The position numbers were made by a program, and so were the translations under genes. The notes under the pieces are model-generated. The model worked only from the letters and a program-made list of their open reading frames with translations. It was not told the DNA's origin and did no database searches. This document shows positions 47,610 through 57,887 of a stretch of 64,000 bases of DNA, in pieces (the stretch's first letter is position 1; each line of letters starts with the position of its first letter). The stretch covers positions 3,038,001 through 3,102,000 of the forward strand of contig JANATG010000001.1 of the NCBI GenBank assembly GCA_029449235.1, read 5' to 3'. This DNA comes from Linnemannia schmuckeri (Eukaryota > Mortierellomycota > Mortierellomycetes > Mortierellales > Mortierellaceae).

Positions 47610-48253
47610 GTTGTCTGAGAGATCTTTTGGTCTCTTGTTTTGTCTTTGAGGGTCCCAGTCCCTTCTGGCCACAACGTACACATACATACATATATATATA
47701 TATATATACATACCCATATTTATCTAGCATAGTAAGAGTTGCATATCAGCAAGCAAAGCCCATACTCGATCTGTACCCATGCACGTCTCTTCAAATCCTT
47801 AATCCCAATTTCGTACATTCGTCGTCGTTCTTTCAGAAAGACGCGTATCATTACCTTTGCCCTGCATCGAACTCTCTTGGTATTTCCCGTCCTACCTTCG
47901 TAGCATCCGTTAACTCCATCTACCTCTATCTACTCTCGGTTTCTTAATATCACTTGATTCTTCACAACCTTTTGCATTTGTAATAAAATCACAAAGTTGC
48001 GATGCAAAAATAAAAAAAAATAAAAAAAAAAAAAGAGAATTGTCTGCTAACTATCTGTACCCCCTGCCCTCGATGATTTGTCACAAGCAACGGACGGAAG
48101 AACGGACGAGGCGCAATTTTACTCAAACGGGCAAATAGCATGGTGGCTTTTTCTTGTTGCTGTGTGTGTGACCAATCCATTGTCTTTGATTTGAAATGAG
48201 TGATCTGAACCCTTTTTCTTCATGACTTCTCGTCCCTTTTTCCCACCTATTCC

Positions 48254-48279
48254 TTTTTTTTTTTTTTTTTTTTTTTTTT
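48254..48279. repeat. T26 homopolymer
   Basis: Run of 26 T on the plus strand, about 130 bp upstream of the pirin ATG. Confidence 0.95.
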
Positions 48280-48313
48280 GTTTCTTTCTCTTTCCTTCCT
48301 TCTTTTCTTCTTT

Positions 48314-48368
48314 CATCCTCCTCCTTTTCATCCTCCTCCTTTTCATCCTCCTCCTTTTCATCCTCCTG
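48314..48368 (+). repeat. 15-bp tandem repeat in the pirin leader
   Basis: Units of CATCCTCCTCCTTTT start at 48314, 48329, 48344 and 48359 (last one partial). They sit 40-95 bp before the ATG, inside the CT-rich leader. Confidence 0.9.
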
Positions 48369-48407
48369 TCCCTGCATACCCACACCATCCAGCCTCACAC
48401 TATCATT

Positions 48408-49580
48408 ATGCTGGCCTCACGCGTCCTCCAGTTCCGGACCTCCCTCTCCACACTCTCCGCCGCCACCACCACCACCATTAACACCAAAAGTCGCCACATC
48501 CTAAAATCAATCTACGCCGCCGAGCGCGAAGAAGGGATGGGCGCAACCGTCCGCAGATCTCTGGGTACCATCCAACAACATCATGATGACCCCTTCCTCC
48601 TCCTCGATGAGTTCTGGGTCGGTTCTCGAGGTGGCTTCCCTGACCACCCTCATCGAGGATTCGAAACTGTCACCTATCTGTTTCGGGGTCAAATGCAGCA
48701 TGAGGATTTTGCGGGGCATAAGGGGACCATTGGACCCGGGGATTTGCAATGGATGACTGCAGGACGTGGGGTCGTGCATTGTGAGATGCCTGTCGCTGCC
48801 GTTGTTGCTACCCAAGGGAAAAGTAATAACCAAACAGGAACAGGGGTAGCAGAAGCAGGAGCGAGCATGGGTAAGGACAGTTCGAGTCCGAGGCCGAGCC
48901 AGGACCCGGAGGCAACCCACGGTCTTCAGTTGTGGGTGAACCTCTCGCAAAAGGACAAGCGCTGCGACCCGGCCTATCAAGACCTCCGAGACGACCAGAT
49001 CCCACGTGCAAGACCACAGGACGGAGTTGAGGTTAAGGTCATTGCGGGGGAGACCCATGGGATCAAGAGTAAAGTCTATACCCGGACCCCGACCATGTAT
49101 CTCGACTACCGGATGAAGAAACATCAGACTGCTGAGCAAGATGTTCCCAAGGACTATTCGGGGTTCGTCTACATGCTCTCTGGGAAGGCGTATTTCGGTG
49201 GCGATAAAGAAGGCGTCAACACAACCAATAACAAAGAGGAAGCAGAGGAGAAAGCGGTGGATCTGTCCAGAAACCACGCCGTCGTCAACACCACACCTGA
49301 CCAACCTTTCAAAGGCCAACCCCACCAAGCCTTAATCCTCTCACGCGACGACGGGACCGACCATCTCAGGATCGAAACGACAGACCAAGAAGCCCATTTC
49401 GTGATCCTCCTAGGAAAACCGCTCAAGGAACCTATTGTGATGGACAGACTGTTTATCATGAACACCAAGGAGGAGACCCAACAGGCATTGCAGGATTTCC
49501 GAGAGTCCAAGAATGGCTTTGAGAGGGCTAAAGAGTGGCGGTCTACCATCGCACCCAAAGGCTATCGTTTGAAGTTTTGA
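48408..49580 (+). CDS. Pirin-family protein
   Basis: Single exon of 390 residues; ATG 48408 (MLASRVLQFRTSLSTL). Pirins are bicupin iron proteins; some act as quercetin dioxygenases and others as redox-sensing transcription cofactors. The N-terminal cupin is complete: FPDHPHRGFETVTYLFRGQM, then HEDFAGHKGTIGPGDLQWMT, then AGRGVVHCEMP. The four metal ligands are therefore present (two His in HPH, His and Glu in HCE). The C-terminal cupin follows (DYSGFVYMLSGKAYFGGDKE, LILSRDDGTDHLRIETTD, ILLGKPLKEPIV). An insert of about 40 residues rich in Gly/Ser/Thr/Asn interrupts the usual 'EMP...LQLW' segment, and a shorter one follows GGDKEGV. The Arg/Ser/Thr-rich N-terminus without acidic residues looks like a mitochondrial presequence, which would be unusual for a pirin. 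Confidence 0.95.
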   Translation: MLASRVLQFRTSLSTLSAATTTTINTKSRHILKSIYAAEREEGMGATVRRSLGTIQQHHDDPFLLLDEFWVGSRGGFPDHPHRGFETVTYLFRGQMQHEDFAGHKGTIGPGDLQWMTAGRGVVHCEMPVAAVVATQGKSNNQTGTGVAEAGASMGKDSSSPRPSQDPEATHGLQLWVNLSQKDKRCDPAYQDLRDDQIPRARPQDGVEVKVIAGETHGIKSKVYTRTPTMYLDYRMKKHQTAEQDVPKDYSGFVYMLSGKAYFGGDKEGVNTTNNKEEAEEKAVDLSRNHAVVNTTPDQPFKGQPHQALILSRDDGTDHLRIETTDQEAHFVILLGKPLKEPIVMDRLFIMNTKEETQQALQDFRESKNGFERAKEWRSTIAPKGYRLKF

Positions 49581-49941
49581 AACACAACAAAAAAAATATA
49601 TAAAGGCATGAGTTTCGTTTATGCTAACAGATATACACAATACTCATGCTTCCTTGTTTTACGAGGAAAAAAAAAAAAGATATTCAGCTTGGCAACCCGG
49701 GTCGTTCGTTTTTTTATTTGACAACCCACTGACACTTCTGTACTAAGTCCATGTAAGCCCGATGGACTCAAGTTGGTAGAAAGTAAAGTAAATTGGAAGA
49801 GAATTCCAACATAGAGAGGAATAATAGAAAGGCTTTAGGAAGAGGGAGAGAATAGCAAGAAATGTCAAGCAATTAGCCTTCAAAAGTGGGAGCTGATTTT
49901 TCGTTCGTGAAGGAAAAAAGCAAAAAGAAGATTGAGTCTTG
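49581..49941. other. Intergenic region, pirin 3' end to tRNA
   Basis: Pirin 3' UTR, then the minus-strand downstream flank of the tRNA with T runs (complement of 49914-49926) that should stop Pol III. No ORF of interest. Confidence 0.5.
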
Positions 49942-50014
49942 TGCCTCAACCCGGATTTGAACCAGGGACCTCTTGTTTACAAGACAAACGCGATAACCCC
50001 TACGCTATTGAGGC
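49942..50014 (-). tRNA. tRNA-Thr (anticodon UGU)
   Basis: 73-nt cloverleaf read on the minus strand. Acceptor arm GCCTCAA pairs with TTGAGGC, with discriminator A. The D arm is GCG/CGC with loop AGGGGTTA. Anticodon stem TTTGT/ACAAG encloses loop CTTGTAA with anticodon TGT at 49979-49981. T arm CCTGG/CCGGG encloses TTCAAAT. The A box (TAGCGTAGGGG) and B box (GGTTCAAATCC) are intact. No intron. Minus-strand T runs follow within 30 nt. Confidence 0.95.
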
Positions 50015-50139
50015 AATGAACCAATCAGATGATCTTTGGACTGAAGATGCACTTTCGACACTATCTAGTACTTATATACCAAATGTCTGTGAGCGTTATG
50101 TCACCGTATAAAATTAGGTTGTAAATACTACGAATTGTC

Positions 50140-50770
50140 CCGGGGGTTGGGCACGCTTCTTGTGTTTAGTCGCGTTTTGATATATAAAAAAAAAATCTCT
50201 TTACGTGGCATGTCAAATCGTCTCGCCACGACGGTTTTGCACAAGTTTGTTGGTTACCTGGAGATGCAGGCTTCGGAACTGATCTGGAAGCCTCGGTGCT
50301 CCGCGACGATTGCGTGGGAGCAGACGCAAGGCATCTCTGCCAAGAACAAGACCTCCAAGTACACAGGTCCCCGAGGTGACTGGAGTCAGGGATACGGATA
50401 CATCACCCGAGATGGTTTTTGCCCGTGTGGCGCTTCGCTAGCCACACACGAGAATGGGCGCTGCCCTGGAGCATCCATGAATCCACACGCGGCCGATGAG
50501 CGGTTGTTGGATAGTTTGTTGGGAAGGAGGGACTTTTCATTGATGGAGAGGATGGGGAGAATTCCTTTCATTCGTGTCTATTTTTATTTTCTTTCATTGA
50601 AGCTGTGAGGAACAGCGACAATTGTTGCGCAGAGCCAGGTTGTGGACCGGACTGCGACTGGTGGATGGCCCTTGGAAGAGTATAGTATGTAGTCCCCTTT
50701 CACTATCGAATGTCTCCCTTGGGGTTCTTACTGGAGAAATGAAATTGCGTTCGAAAAAAAATAAAAAAAA
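50140..50770 (+). mobile_element. 5'-truncated non-LTR (LINE-like) retroelement fragment
   Basis: An ORF to 50608 contains MSNRLATTVLHKFVGYLEMQ (ATG 50210), then SELIWKPRCSATIAWEQTQG, a run through YTGPRGDWSQGYGYITRDGF, and a Cys/His cluster CPCGASLATHENGRCPG. It ends LLGRRDFSLMERMGRIPFIR. From memory of such elements in Mortierella-type genomes, this is the C-terminal part of a LINE ORF2 after the reverse transcriptase; that assignment is not proved here. Support from the DNA: no RT domain upstream (5' truncation), a 3' UTR-like stretch, and an A-rich tail (A8TA8) at about 50754-50770. GGCATG occurs at both ends (50197-50202 and just after the tail) and might be a short target duplication. 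The alternative is a small host gene. Confidence 0.45.
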
Positions 50771-51416
50771 GGCATGGTGAACTGTCGAGCGAGTAACCGA
50801 CTTACTTTCACTCTTTCACTACATGTGCATAAAAAACGCCTGTCAACAAAGCTGAGTGATGGACGAACATGCAAGCAGAAGAAAAATGATCCGCTTAGTA
50901 ATCCAGAAGGAAGGAAGAGAACGTATGTCTAATATTGTTTTGTATGCGCGACTTTGAAGAGTTTATTAGGGACGGTCTAAGCAAAACATTTTTGCTACTA
51001 GAGTTGGTTAGCATGAAGCGAAAAGTGAAGAGTGGGGATGATGCGAAGAATAATGTGAAAGTGAAAAATGATAAAAAAAAAAATGAAAAGGGTATGTATG
51101 TAGTTGCAAGGATTAAAGGCCGTTTTGTCGTGTAAATCAAAACTCTGCCCAAACCCAAAAAATGAGAGAGGTAAAAAAGAAAGGTAGTAAGAAATAGCGG
51201 GAGTGAAATAAAACACGAAGTAAAAGTGCAGATAAGAAAAAAAAGCGAAAGCGATAAATTGCAAGAGGAGAAAAAATGCCAAAGTGACAGCCTAAATGAT
51301 GCAAGAGCAAAAAAGAGGGTCGTTGGTTCGCCCGCGGAGAAATAAGCGGGAACACTTGTTAGGCCGATGGAGCCGAGCGAGAGAGGAAGGGATCGGTCTT
51401 CTTCTTTCTTCTCCCT
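50771..51416. other. Intergenic region 3' of the second G-alpha
   Basis: AT-rich. Low-complexity ORFs on both strands at 50900-51280 are not protein-like. No gene. Confidence 0.45.
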
Positions 51417-53939
51417 TTACAAGAGACCAGAGTTGCGGAGATTCAAGCGCTGAATAATGACATTCACGGCAACAACAATGACCTTCATCTGCTTGGTGTC
51501 CTATTACATCCAAACGGAAGGAAAGAGAAACGAGATAGAAGTAAGGCGACAACAAAAAAAAAAAAAAAAAAAAAAAAAGATGGGTATGAGTTACTTGGTT
51601 GATGAAGGTGATCGTCTGAAGCAGTACTCGTTTTCGGACTGACACTATTTTCGCTCACTCGCATGCTCTCTTTATAAGACATCATACCCGCCTCTGTATT
51701 CTCTCGGGAGTTCAATTGTCCATCCCGCAATTAGCAAACAACAACAGCAACGGCAATAATAATCGGACATCAGACCCGTCTCGGATCCAGCAGGCACAGT
51801 AAGTACCTGCCACGTGGAAATAGTGGCTACTCCAAACTCAAATATGACAAAGATTCGTTTGGTGTTGTTCTCCGCTTTTTCGCTTCCTCTTAATTTTTTC
51901 TCCCTTCTTTCACTTTCCTCCCGAAAAAAATATGCAGGGCCCAGTAAACAACCCTGCACAGCGCCTTAAAGATACAAACATGGAAGAAATATATCACTTA
52001 CGGTGGCGTGGGTGAAATGAGTGTACACCTGCTTCTGAAGATCTTTGCATTGCTCCAGGAACCGGTACTGGAAAAAAACGGTTGTGCTGAAGTAGTCGTT
52101 TGGTCCATTGTAGTCGGGGAAATACCGGTTCACCATCGATCCTGACAGCAGCTTGCGCTGGAAAATGTCGATCTTGTTCAGGAACACAATCATCGACGTA
52201 TTGAGAAACAGCTTGTGGTTCGAAATTTCGTTGAAAAGCAGCAGACAGTCCTGTAACCGGTTCAAATTGGGGTTATCTTCACATCCTTGATCATAGGCTG
52301 AGATGGCTGACATAAAGATAATCGCATCCACTTCGTCAAAATATGGTCTAACAGAAACACGAAAGTAGACATAAACATTGTTTAGCCAAGCGAAGAAGAA
52401 AACAAAATTAAGAGTACGATCGGACATCAAACAAATAGCATTTGACAGTGTTTGGTTCCACGAAGGTCAAAATGGAAGCACTCGTTCCAAAGTTAAACGG
52501 CGGGCGTAGGCCTCTTAGTTGGGGCCGCGCTTTCCCCCTTCCACTTCAGTTCTTTTCAGCTACACTTTGCACTGCCCAACAAATAGTACTGAAACGGTAA
52601 AGAAATGCACTCGAGACTTACACCCAATATTTCCTAAGGGACTTTTGTCCACCCACGTCGTATATCCTACGTATGAGGGATGACAGGGAGGAAAAAGGTA
52701 AGCATGTCATCTTACGTTAGCATTGATGTTTAACCAACCGATTCTTTCATCGAAGAAAATGTAAACACCAATCTGTACCTGTATGCCACTCCGTCAATGT
52801 CGAAAATGTGCTCCGAGACTGCCAGCGTCCTGACTCTGGCTTGTAGGATATCGTCGTCCGTTGGGATATACTCTGGGTCAGCAACTCGATCCACTGCATC
52901 CAGGAAGCTGATTTGAGCGTAGACATATAGGAAGGTAAAACCAACAAAAAAAATCTGTCAGAATTATGTGTTTACCAGTCAAAGCCATAACTGGTGCCTG
53001 AGGATGTGTTGTTCTTCCGATCGTCTTTGACCTGATGTTTTTCTTACTATTTCGCAGAGTCCTGGATGCTGAGTTGTGTGCAAGTGTCAAACGTCCTTTG
53101 AATACCAGGGTCTACCCAGAGTGATTTGATGGCCGGCACCATATCTGCAAACATGTCGGTTTCGGCTTTGGCATCAGTAATTTTACGAGGGATAGCAGGG
53201 TTGGGGACACCGACGGTGGTGATAGAGTACCGCTTCAGTGTTGTTTCCAGACGACGGACTGTTTCAACATGAACGGCGTTCTCAGGGTTTCCAAGCGGGA
53301 TGTTGGCCTGCTCCATTCCCTCGACGAGTCCCTGCATCGCCCTCATAACATTTAGGTGGACAACTCTCCGATATGTCTGTCGTTCCATATCCAGGCCCTT
53401 CCGACCATAGAGCAGCTTTAGTTGCTTGAGCACCGTTGTCTTTCCCGTCTCGGATGGACCTAACAACGTTCATCGGCAATGGGCACAGAGTAAGCTCAGA
53501 AAGGTTAATTATTTTACTTCCAGATGTTTTTGTTTTTTATGGGTTGTAAGTGTTGAAACGACTGGCGACGGGAAGACGAAAATGAACAAAACGGTAGCAC
53601 AACAAAGTGGAGTGAAAGTGAAGACCAGACAAGAGCATGGAGGGATGAAAGAACAAAAAGTCACATCCGCGTATCTCAATTGTTATTTTATCATCCTGCA
53701 ACCGATACTGTCCTGCTTCTTTTTCTTTCCCCCTTCCGTTAGAGTTCATTGAGGGATGATATCTGTTATGCACATGTCCAGAGACGGTGATCGACAGATA
53801 GACCCACATGGTGGCACATTTGTGGGAAACCCAGATAGGACCAATAAAACTTTGAATCAATGCTCTCACAGAGGTTGAGAGAAGAGAGGAGAGAGAAATA
53901 GGGAAAAAATAAAACAAAACAAAATATTCCAGATCAAGG

Positions 53940-53980
<41 letters not shown>

Positions 53981-54673
53981 AAAACCCACGGAACCGATAT
54001 TTTTTTTTGCTGTTCTTCTGCAGTTAGAATCTTCGATGGCGCCAGACCACCAGACACTAACCCATGCATATTAACCCGAGCCCTCCCCCCCCCCCACTTT
54101 TTTTTTATTGTGCTTTCCTATTTTTTGTTGAACTGTTGTGGAGAAAAAAAAAACCAACGACGATTGATACACTCGTTCAATCCTTCGCGCTATTGCCCGC
54201 ATCCTGACAACGATAACGCTTGCTCATTGGTATCAAAACACCGATGACAGCGTCAGTCATCGGTTGTCGTAAAGTAGACTCTCAATCCCCGAGTAAGTGT
54301 AGATAAACAGAAAGCGGGAGAAAACGAGGGAAAAAGAGAGAGTGCTAAGGCGTAGTGATTTTCAAGTAACATTGGTTCAATTGACCAGATGTCTGTTGAA
54401 ACTAGTCCGGTAATCTTGTCCTGGTCGGAGAATATATGAGTACTATGTGTGCGTTCGTTTCTTACCAAGGATAAGCAGTTTGATTCCTCCTTCTCTGAGT
54501 TGACGTTCCCGGTCGGCTCTGAGGGAACGATCAATTGCATCGCTGAGGGCCTTTGCCTTCTTTTGATCTGAGCGACTGCCGGAGAACTGTCCTGTAAGGA
54601 GTGGTGCGAGGTTGACGGTAGAGGAGTTGTTGGAGGGGGAGCCGTTGTTTCTTGACACTTGCTGCAGTTCCAT
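51417..54673 (-). CDS. Divergent G-protein alpha subunit
   Basis: Six exons on the minus strand: 54673-54466, 53459 to about 53048, 52907-52779, about 52665-52624, about 52348-52002, and about 51501-51417; all joins keep frame (about 410 residues). The nucleotide site is present but altered: P-loop GPSETGKTT (canonical GAGESGKST), switch I LQARVRTLAVSEH (catalytic Arg and Thr kept), switch II DVGGQKSLRKYW (catalytic Gln kept), FLNKIDIFQRK, and THFTHATDTKQM where canonical has TCAT. The N-terminus (MELQQVSRNNGSPSNNSSTV) is extended by about 30 residues and has no Gly2 or Cys for lipid attachment. The C-terminus is NLRNSGLL, lacking the Cys of group I. The first intron is 1006 bp and contains T37; another of about 500 bp contains A25. 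Mucoromycota often carry expanded G-alpha sets; this is probably such a lineage-specific member, possibly with different membrane targeting. Confidence 0.9.
51554..51578. repeat. A25 homopolymer (intron of G-alpha 2)
   Basis: Run of 25 A on the plus strand, so T25 in the last intron of the minus-strand G-alpha gene, about 50 nt from the acceptor. Confidence 0.95.
53943..53979. repeat. T37 homopolymer (intron 1 of G-alpha 2)
   Basis: Run of 37 T on the plus strand, so A37 in the sense of the gene, in the middle of its first intron. Confidence 0.95.
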
Positions 54674-57140
54674 GCTTGTTATTGTTGTAAAGTCTGATAC
54701 GAATGGAAAAAAAATAAGGAAAGGGAAGAGAGAAGAGGGAAGAGGAGAGGTCAGGACATAAGTCGCTGAAACAAGACCCACTTTCTGTTAGAGTTGCAAC
54801 AAGAAGACGCGGGGTGCGAGACTATCTGGTCGTCTGCCGAGGAAAAGAAGGAGGAAAAGGAGAGAAGAGGAATGAGAAGGCGAAGGTGGAAATGAGTGAA
54901 TGAAGGAATGAAGAAATTGAAATGAGAGCGTTAGAAAAAAAATATGTAAAAATATAGGCGAGTGCGAGTTCGAAGTAGCTGAGAGAAGGGAGTGAAAGTG
55001 GAAAAAGTGAGGAGAAAAGGGTAAAGGAATTGAAAGGAGGAAGAGAAGAAGTAAGGAAGGAAAGAGAGGAGAGTGTGTGAGCAGGTGGACGAGTGTGAGG
55101 TATAGGAGGTGAGAGTGAAGAGGATAAGAACAGAGAGAAAAGAAGAGAAGAAGTATGAATTATGAAGGAAGGGGTAAAAAGGAGTGAGGAAAGCTAAGGA
55201 GGAGCAATAAGAAAAACAACAGCATTGTGGTCATTTGCTCCGCTTACACACACTCCGAACAGGTAGTTCGTCGTCTTGTTCTTACTGTCGACAACACCAA
55301 CACAATCAACAACGACACGACAACCAGATACGACGCAGTAACACAGTGAATTGGTTCATCTTTGCTCATTGGATCCAGTCCAATCCTGTACCATCCCACC
55401 TATCCTCCTCTTCATCATCCAATCCTCCTCACTCTTGAGAAAAAATAAAAAAGAAAACGGCCGTTCCGGGCACTTTTTTTTTCCTCTTTCTTCGTCGTCT
55501 TTATTTTTTGTCTTTCATTTCATTTGTCTCCCTCAATTCTCTCTCCCGCCACTTCTTGACGCCCACACCAACCCTTCTTCGATCACACCCTCTCCTCCCC
55601 TCCCCTCCTCAGTCTCTCGCCCTTTGGTCCCTTTTTCCCGACTCACAAGAAAATCGAAAAAGTGCGAACGGTAAGAAACTAAATTCAATTCGCCCTGCGT
55701 CAACTTTGTATTCTAAAACGAGAAAGTGAGGGCCCGGGTGGAGTTGTATTTTATTTCTCCTCCCCTGCTTGCCTGCACGGGATGCTGTGCTCAGTCCGCT
55801 TGCCTGCCTCGCCACCTCTTTCTTTTTCTTTCCGTTTCCCTACATCTCTTTCTTTTCCTTTTGTGTTCTTCCCAAAACCGGATACTTCCCTTTCTTGTTT
55901 TTCTTTTTTTCTTTTGTCCTTTTTTTTGATCTCTTTGTACTACCCAAGGAGAAACTCTGTTGAGTTGAGGGCGTCAAATTAGTACGAAAGACAGCAGTTG
56001 AGCTTCAACATCTCATACCGGTCCTCTCTATCTCCTTCTTGGCCAAAAGTTAGGTAATCGCTGGGAAATATAGGAATTCATCCACCTCATCCATTCACTC
56101 AATCACTCGACCTTGGCTTTAAGTGCACTCTCACCCCTCGGAAAGAGAAAAATGAGAGAAGAGGGGATCAGCCGTAATCAATCTAGAGAGAAAGGAGAAG
56201 GATAGAGATAGAGGAAAAAAGAGCAAGGTTGAAAGAGAAAGACCATCCAAACAGATATTGGTGCATCCTGCCAAAAACCAAAAAAAAATGAAAAAAGAGT
56301 AGGAAAGATGACCCGCAAGGTTCGTCGAGGTGAGCACTAGCGGCAGTGTTCCCTATCTATTGTTTGATGTGGACAGGCACAAAAACAATAACAAATAACC
56401 AGTTTTCCGCATTGACCGTTGGTGAGATAGGTGTGAGAGCGAGCAACAAAGAGGAAATCCAAAAGAGTCAAAGTCAGAGATGCGATCCAGGTTCAACCCC
56501 TGAGGATATATCTTTTTGTTCACCCCTGCGTTTACGTCTCTCTGACCTAAACTCCTAATTGATTGTTGCATGTCGTTTTCTCTCACTCCCGGTTATTCTC
56601 ACATTTCGATGTGGTCAAAAAAGGGCCAGAACAAGACCAGATAGAGACATGTGCAGTCTCTTGACAGTTGAAAATGGATAAACACTTTCTTCTTCGATTT
56701 TACGTAAAGAGAGAGAGAGAAAGAAAGAGTGAACAGAATATCGTTCCAGGCCATCAGGCACCATTCATCGTTGCCCATCCTCTACGCCAACGTTGTTATA
56801 TATTTTGGTGGCAACTTCCTGATCCCTGATCAATTGACTTTTTCGCTTGTTTCACACCCCCTTCCCCGGCTATGTGACTGCGATCGACGTCATGCTTCAG
56901 AACTGATGGCATGGTCCCCCCTCTTTTCTTTTTTCGTTTCTCTAACCCACTCTTTATTCACACCACAAACAAGCCCTTTCAGACAACTCGGCTTTCTCTG
57001 CAGTCGACTTGGAAACGTACTCCTAATACTGCACCACACCACCATCCTCCTTTCACTTCCTCATTCGACTCCTTCCCCCCCCCCCCCCTTTTCCTATTCG
57101 CTTCTCCACATTCTCACGCACATACATACACATACGTACA
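54674..57140. promoter_or_regulatory. Divergent region, G-alpha 2 / endosulfine
   Basis: About 2.5 kb. 54700-55200 is purine-rich on the plus strand, giving a long CT-rich leader for the G-alpha gene. Two plus-strand CT-rich blocks follow (55490-55950 and 56900-57130); the second is the leader of the endosulfine gene. The first may belong to an unrecognised transcript. No ORF of interest. Confidence 0.5.
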
Positions 57141-57887
57141 ATGAGCTCCCCTTTGAACCCCTCAACCAACAACGCCAACGCTCCCGCTCAGGACCCTTCC
57201 GTTACTCAGGTATGTGTACTCCCTCGTCTTCTGCAAAGGTCACCAGTGCGTATTCTGTTTTTCTATACCCTGTTTTGCAATATACTGTACTGTAACAGTG
57301 CCAAGACCTATTTGGCGAAAATGACTTCATACTGACTCCTTGTGGGCTACTGTTTGCCCTTTTCTCTCTAGACCATGAGTGAACAGGAAAAAAAGTTGCA
57401 GCGCATGTACGGCAAACTCCCTACTGGACGAGACCTCTTAGGACACAAGCTCAAGGTACATTTCATTACAAGTTCAAAGGGAAGAGAATCCCGAGCGCAT
57501 GTAGGAATGGACTTGACAGGAGCGGGAGCGATCATGACACTTCGTTAAGTCGTGACGGGTCGTGTGCCTCTTTAGCGGCATTGGAAAACTTTACACACTA
57601 GAGAGGCACTACCGCAGTACGCCTTCCACAGCTTTTCTCACAACTGCAGCACCGTCTTTTATATATGTAATTATTAGGAGCGCAAATATTTCGATTCGGG
57701 AGACTATGCCCTGTCAAAGGCAGGAAAGACAACGGCACCCGTAGGATCACAACACCCTCAGCCAGAGAACATTCCACACTCGAACCCAGCAGCACCCAAC
57801 GCCGGATCGCCCCCTGTCAAGGAGAGTTCGCTTGTGCACGAGTCCGATATTCCTGAGGGCGCCACACCTGAGGTCACGCAGCCCTAA
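57141..57887 (+). CDS. IGO1: Endosulfine family protein (ENSA/ARPP19, Igo1/Igo2)
   Basis: Three exons: 57141-57209, 57372-57455 and 57678-57887, giving 120 residues. Endosulfines, once phosphorylated by Greatwall/Rim15, inhibit PP2A-B55. In yeasts they link TORC1 nutrient signalling to quiescence and mRNA protection. The core is complete: EQEKKLQRMYGKLPTGRDLL, then GHKLKERKYFDSGDYALSKA. FDSGDY is the invariant motif, with its Ser as the Greatwall site. The N-terminus is Asn/Pro/Ala-rich, and the C-terminal 60 residues are Pro/Glu-rich and likely disordered, as in other fungal members. A second ATG at codon 25 (start of exon 2) could give a shorter form. Confidence 0.95.

Larger units (their letters stand above)
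47610..48407 (+). promoter_or_regulatory. Intergenic region and pirin leader
   Basis: Contains a TA microsatellite (about 47689-47708), A-rich patches at 48010-48035, the T26 tract (48254-48279) and the 15-bp repeat array. The plus strand is pyrimidine-rich up to the pirin ATG, as expected for its leader. Confidence 0.5.

Noticed and set aside
56480..56515. GGTTCAACCCC B-box match, possible tRNA
   Set aside because: The T stem is only partly paired, and no acceptor or anticodon arm is found upstream, even allowing an intron or long variable arm.
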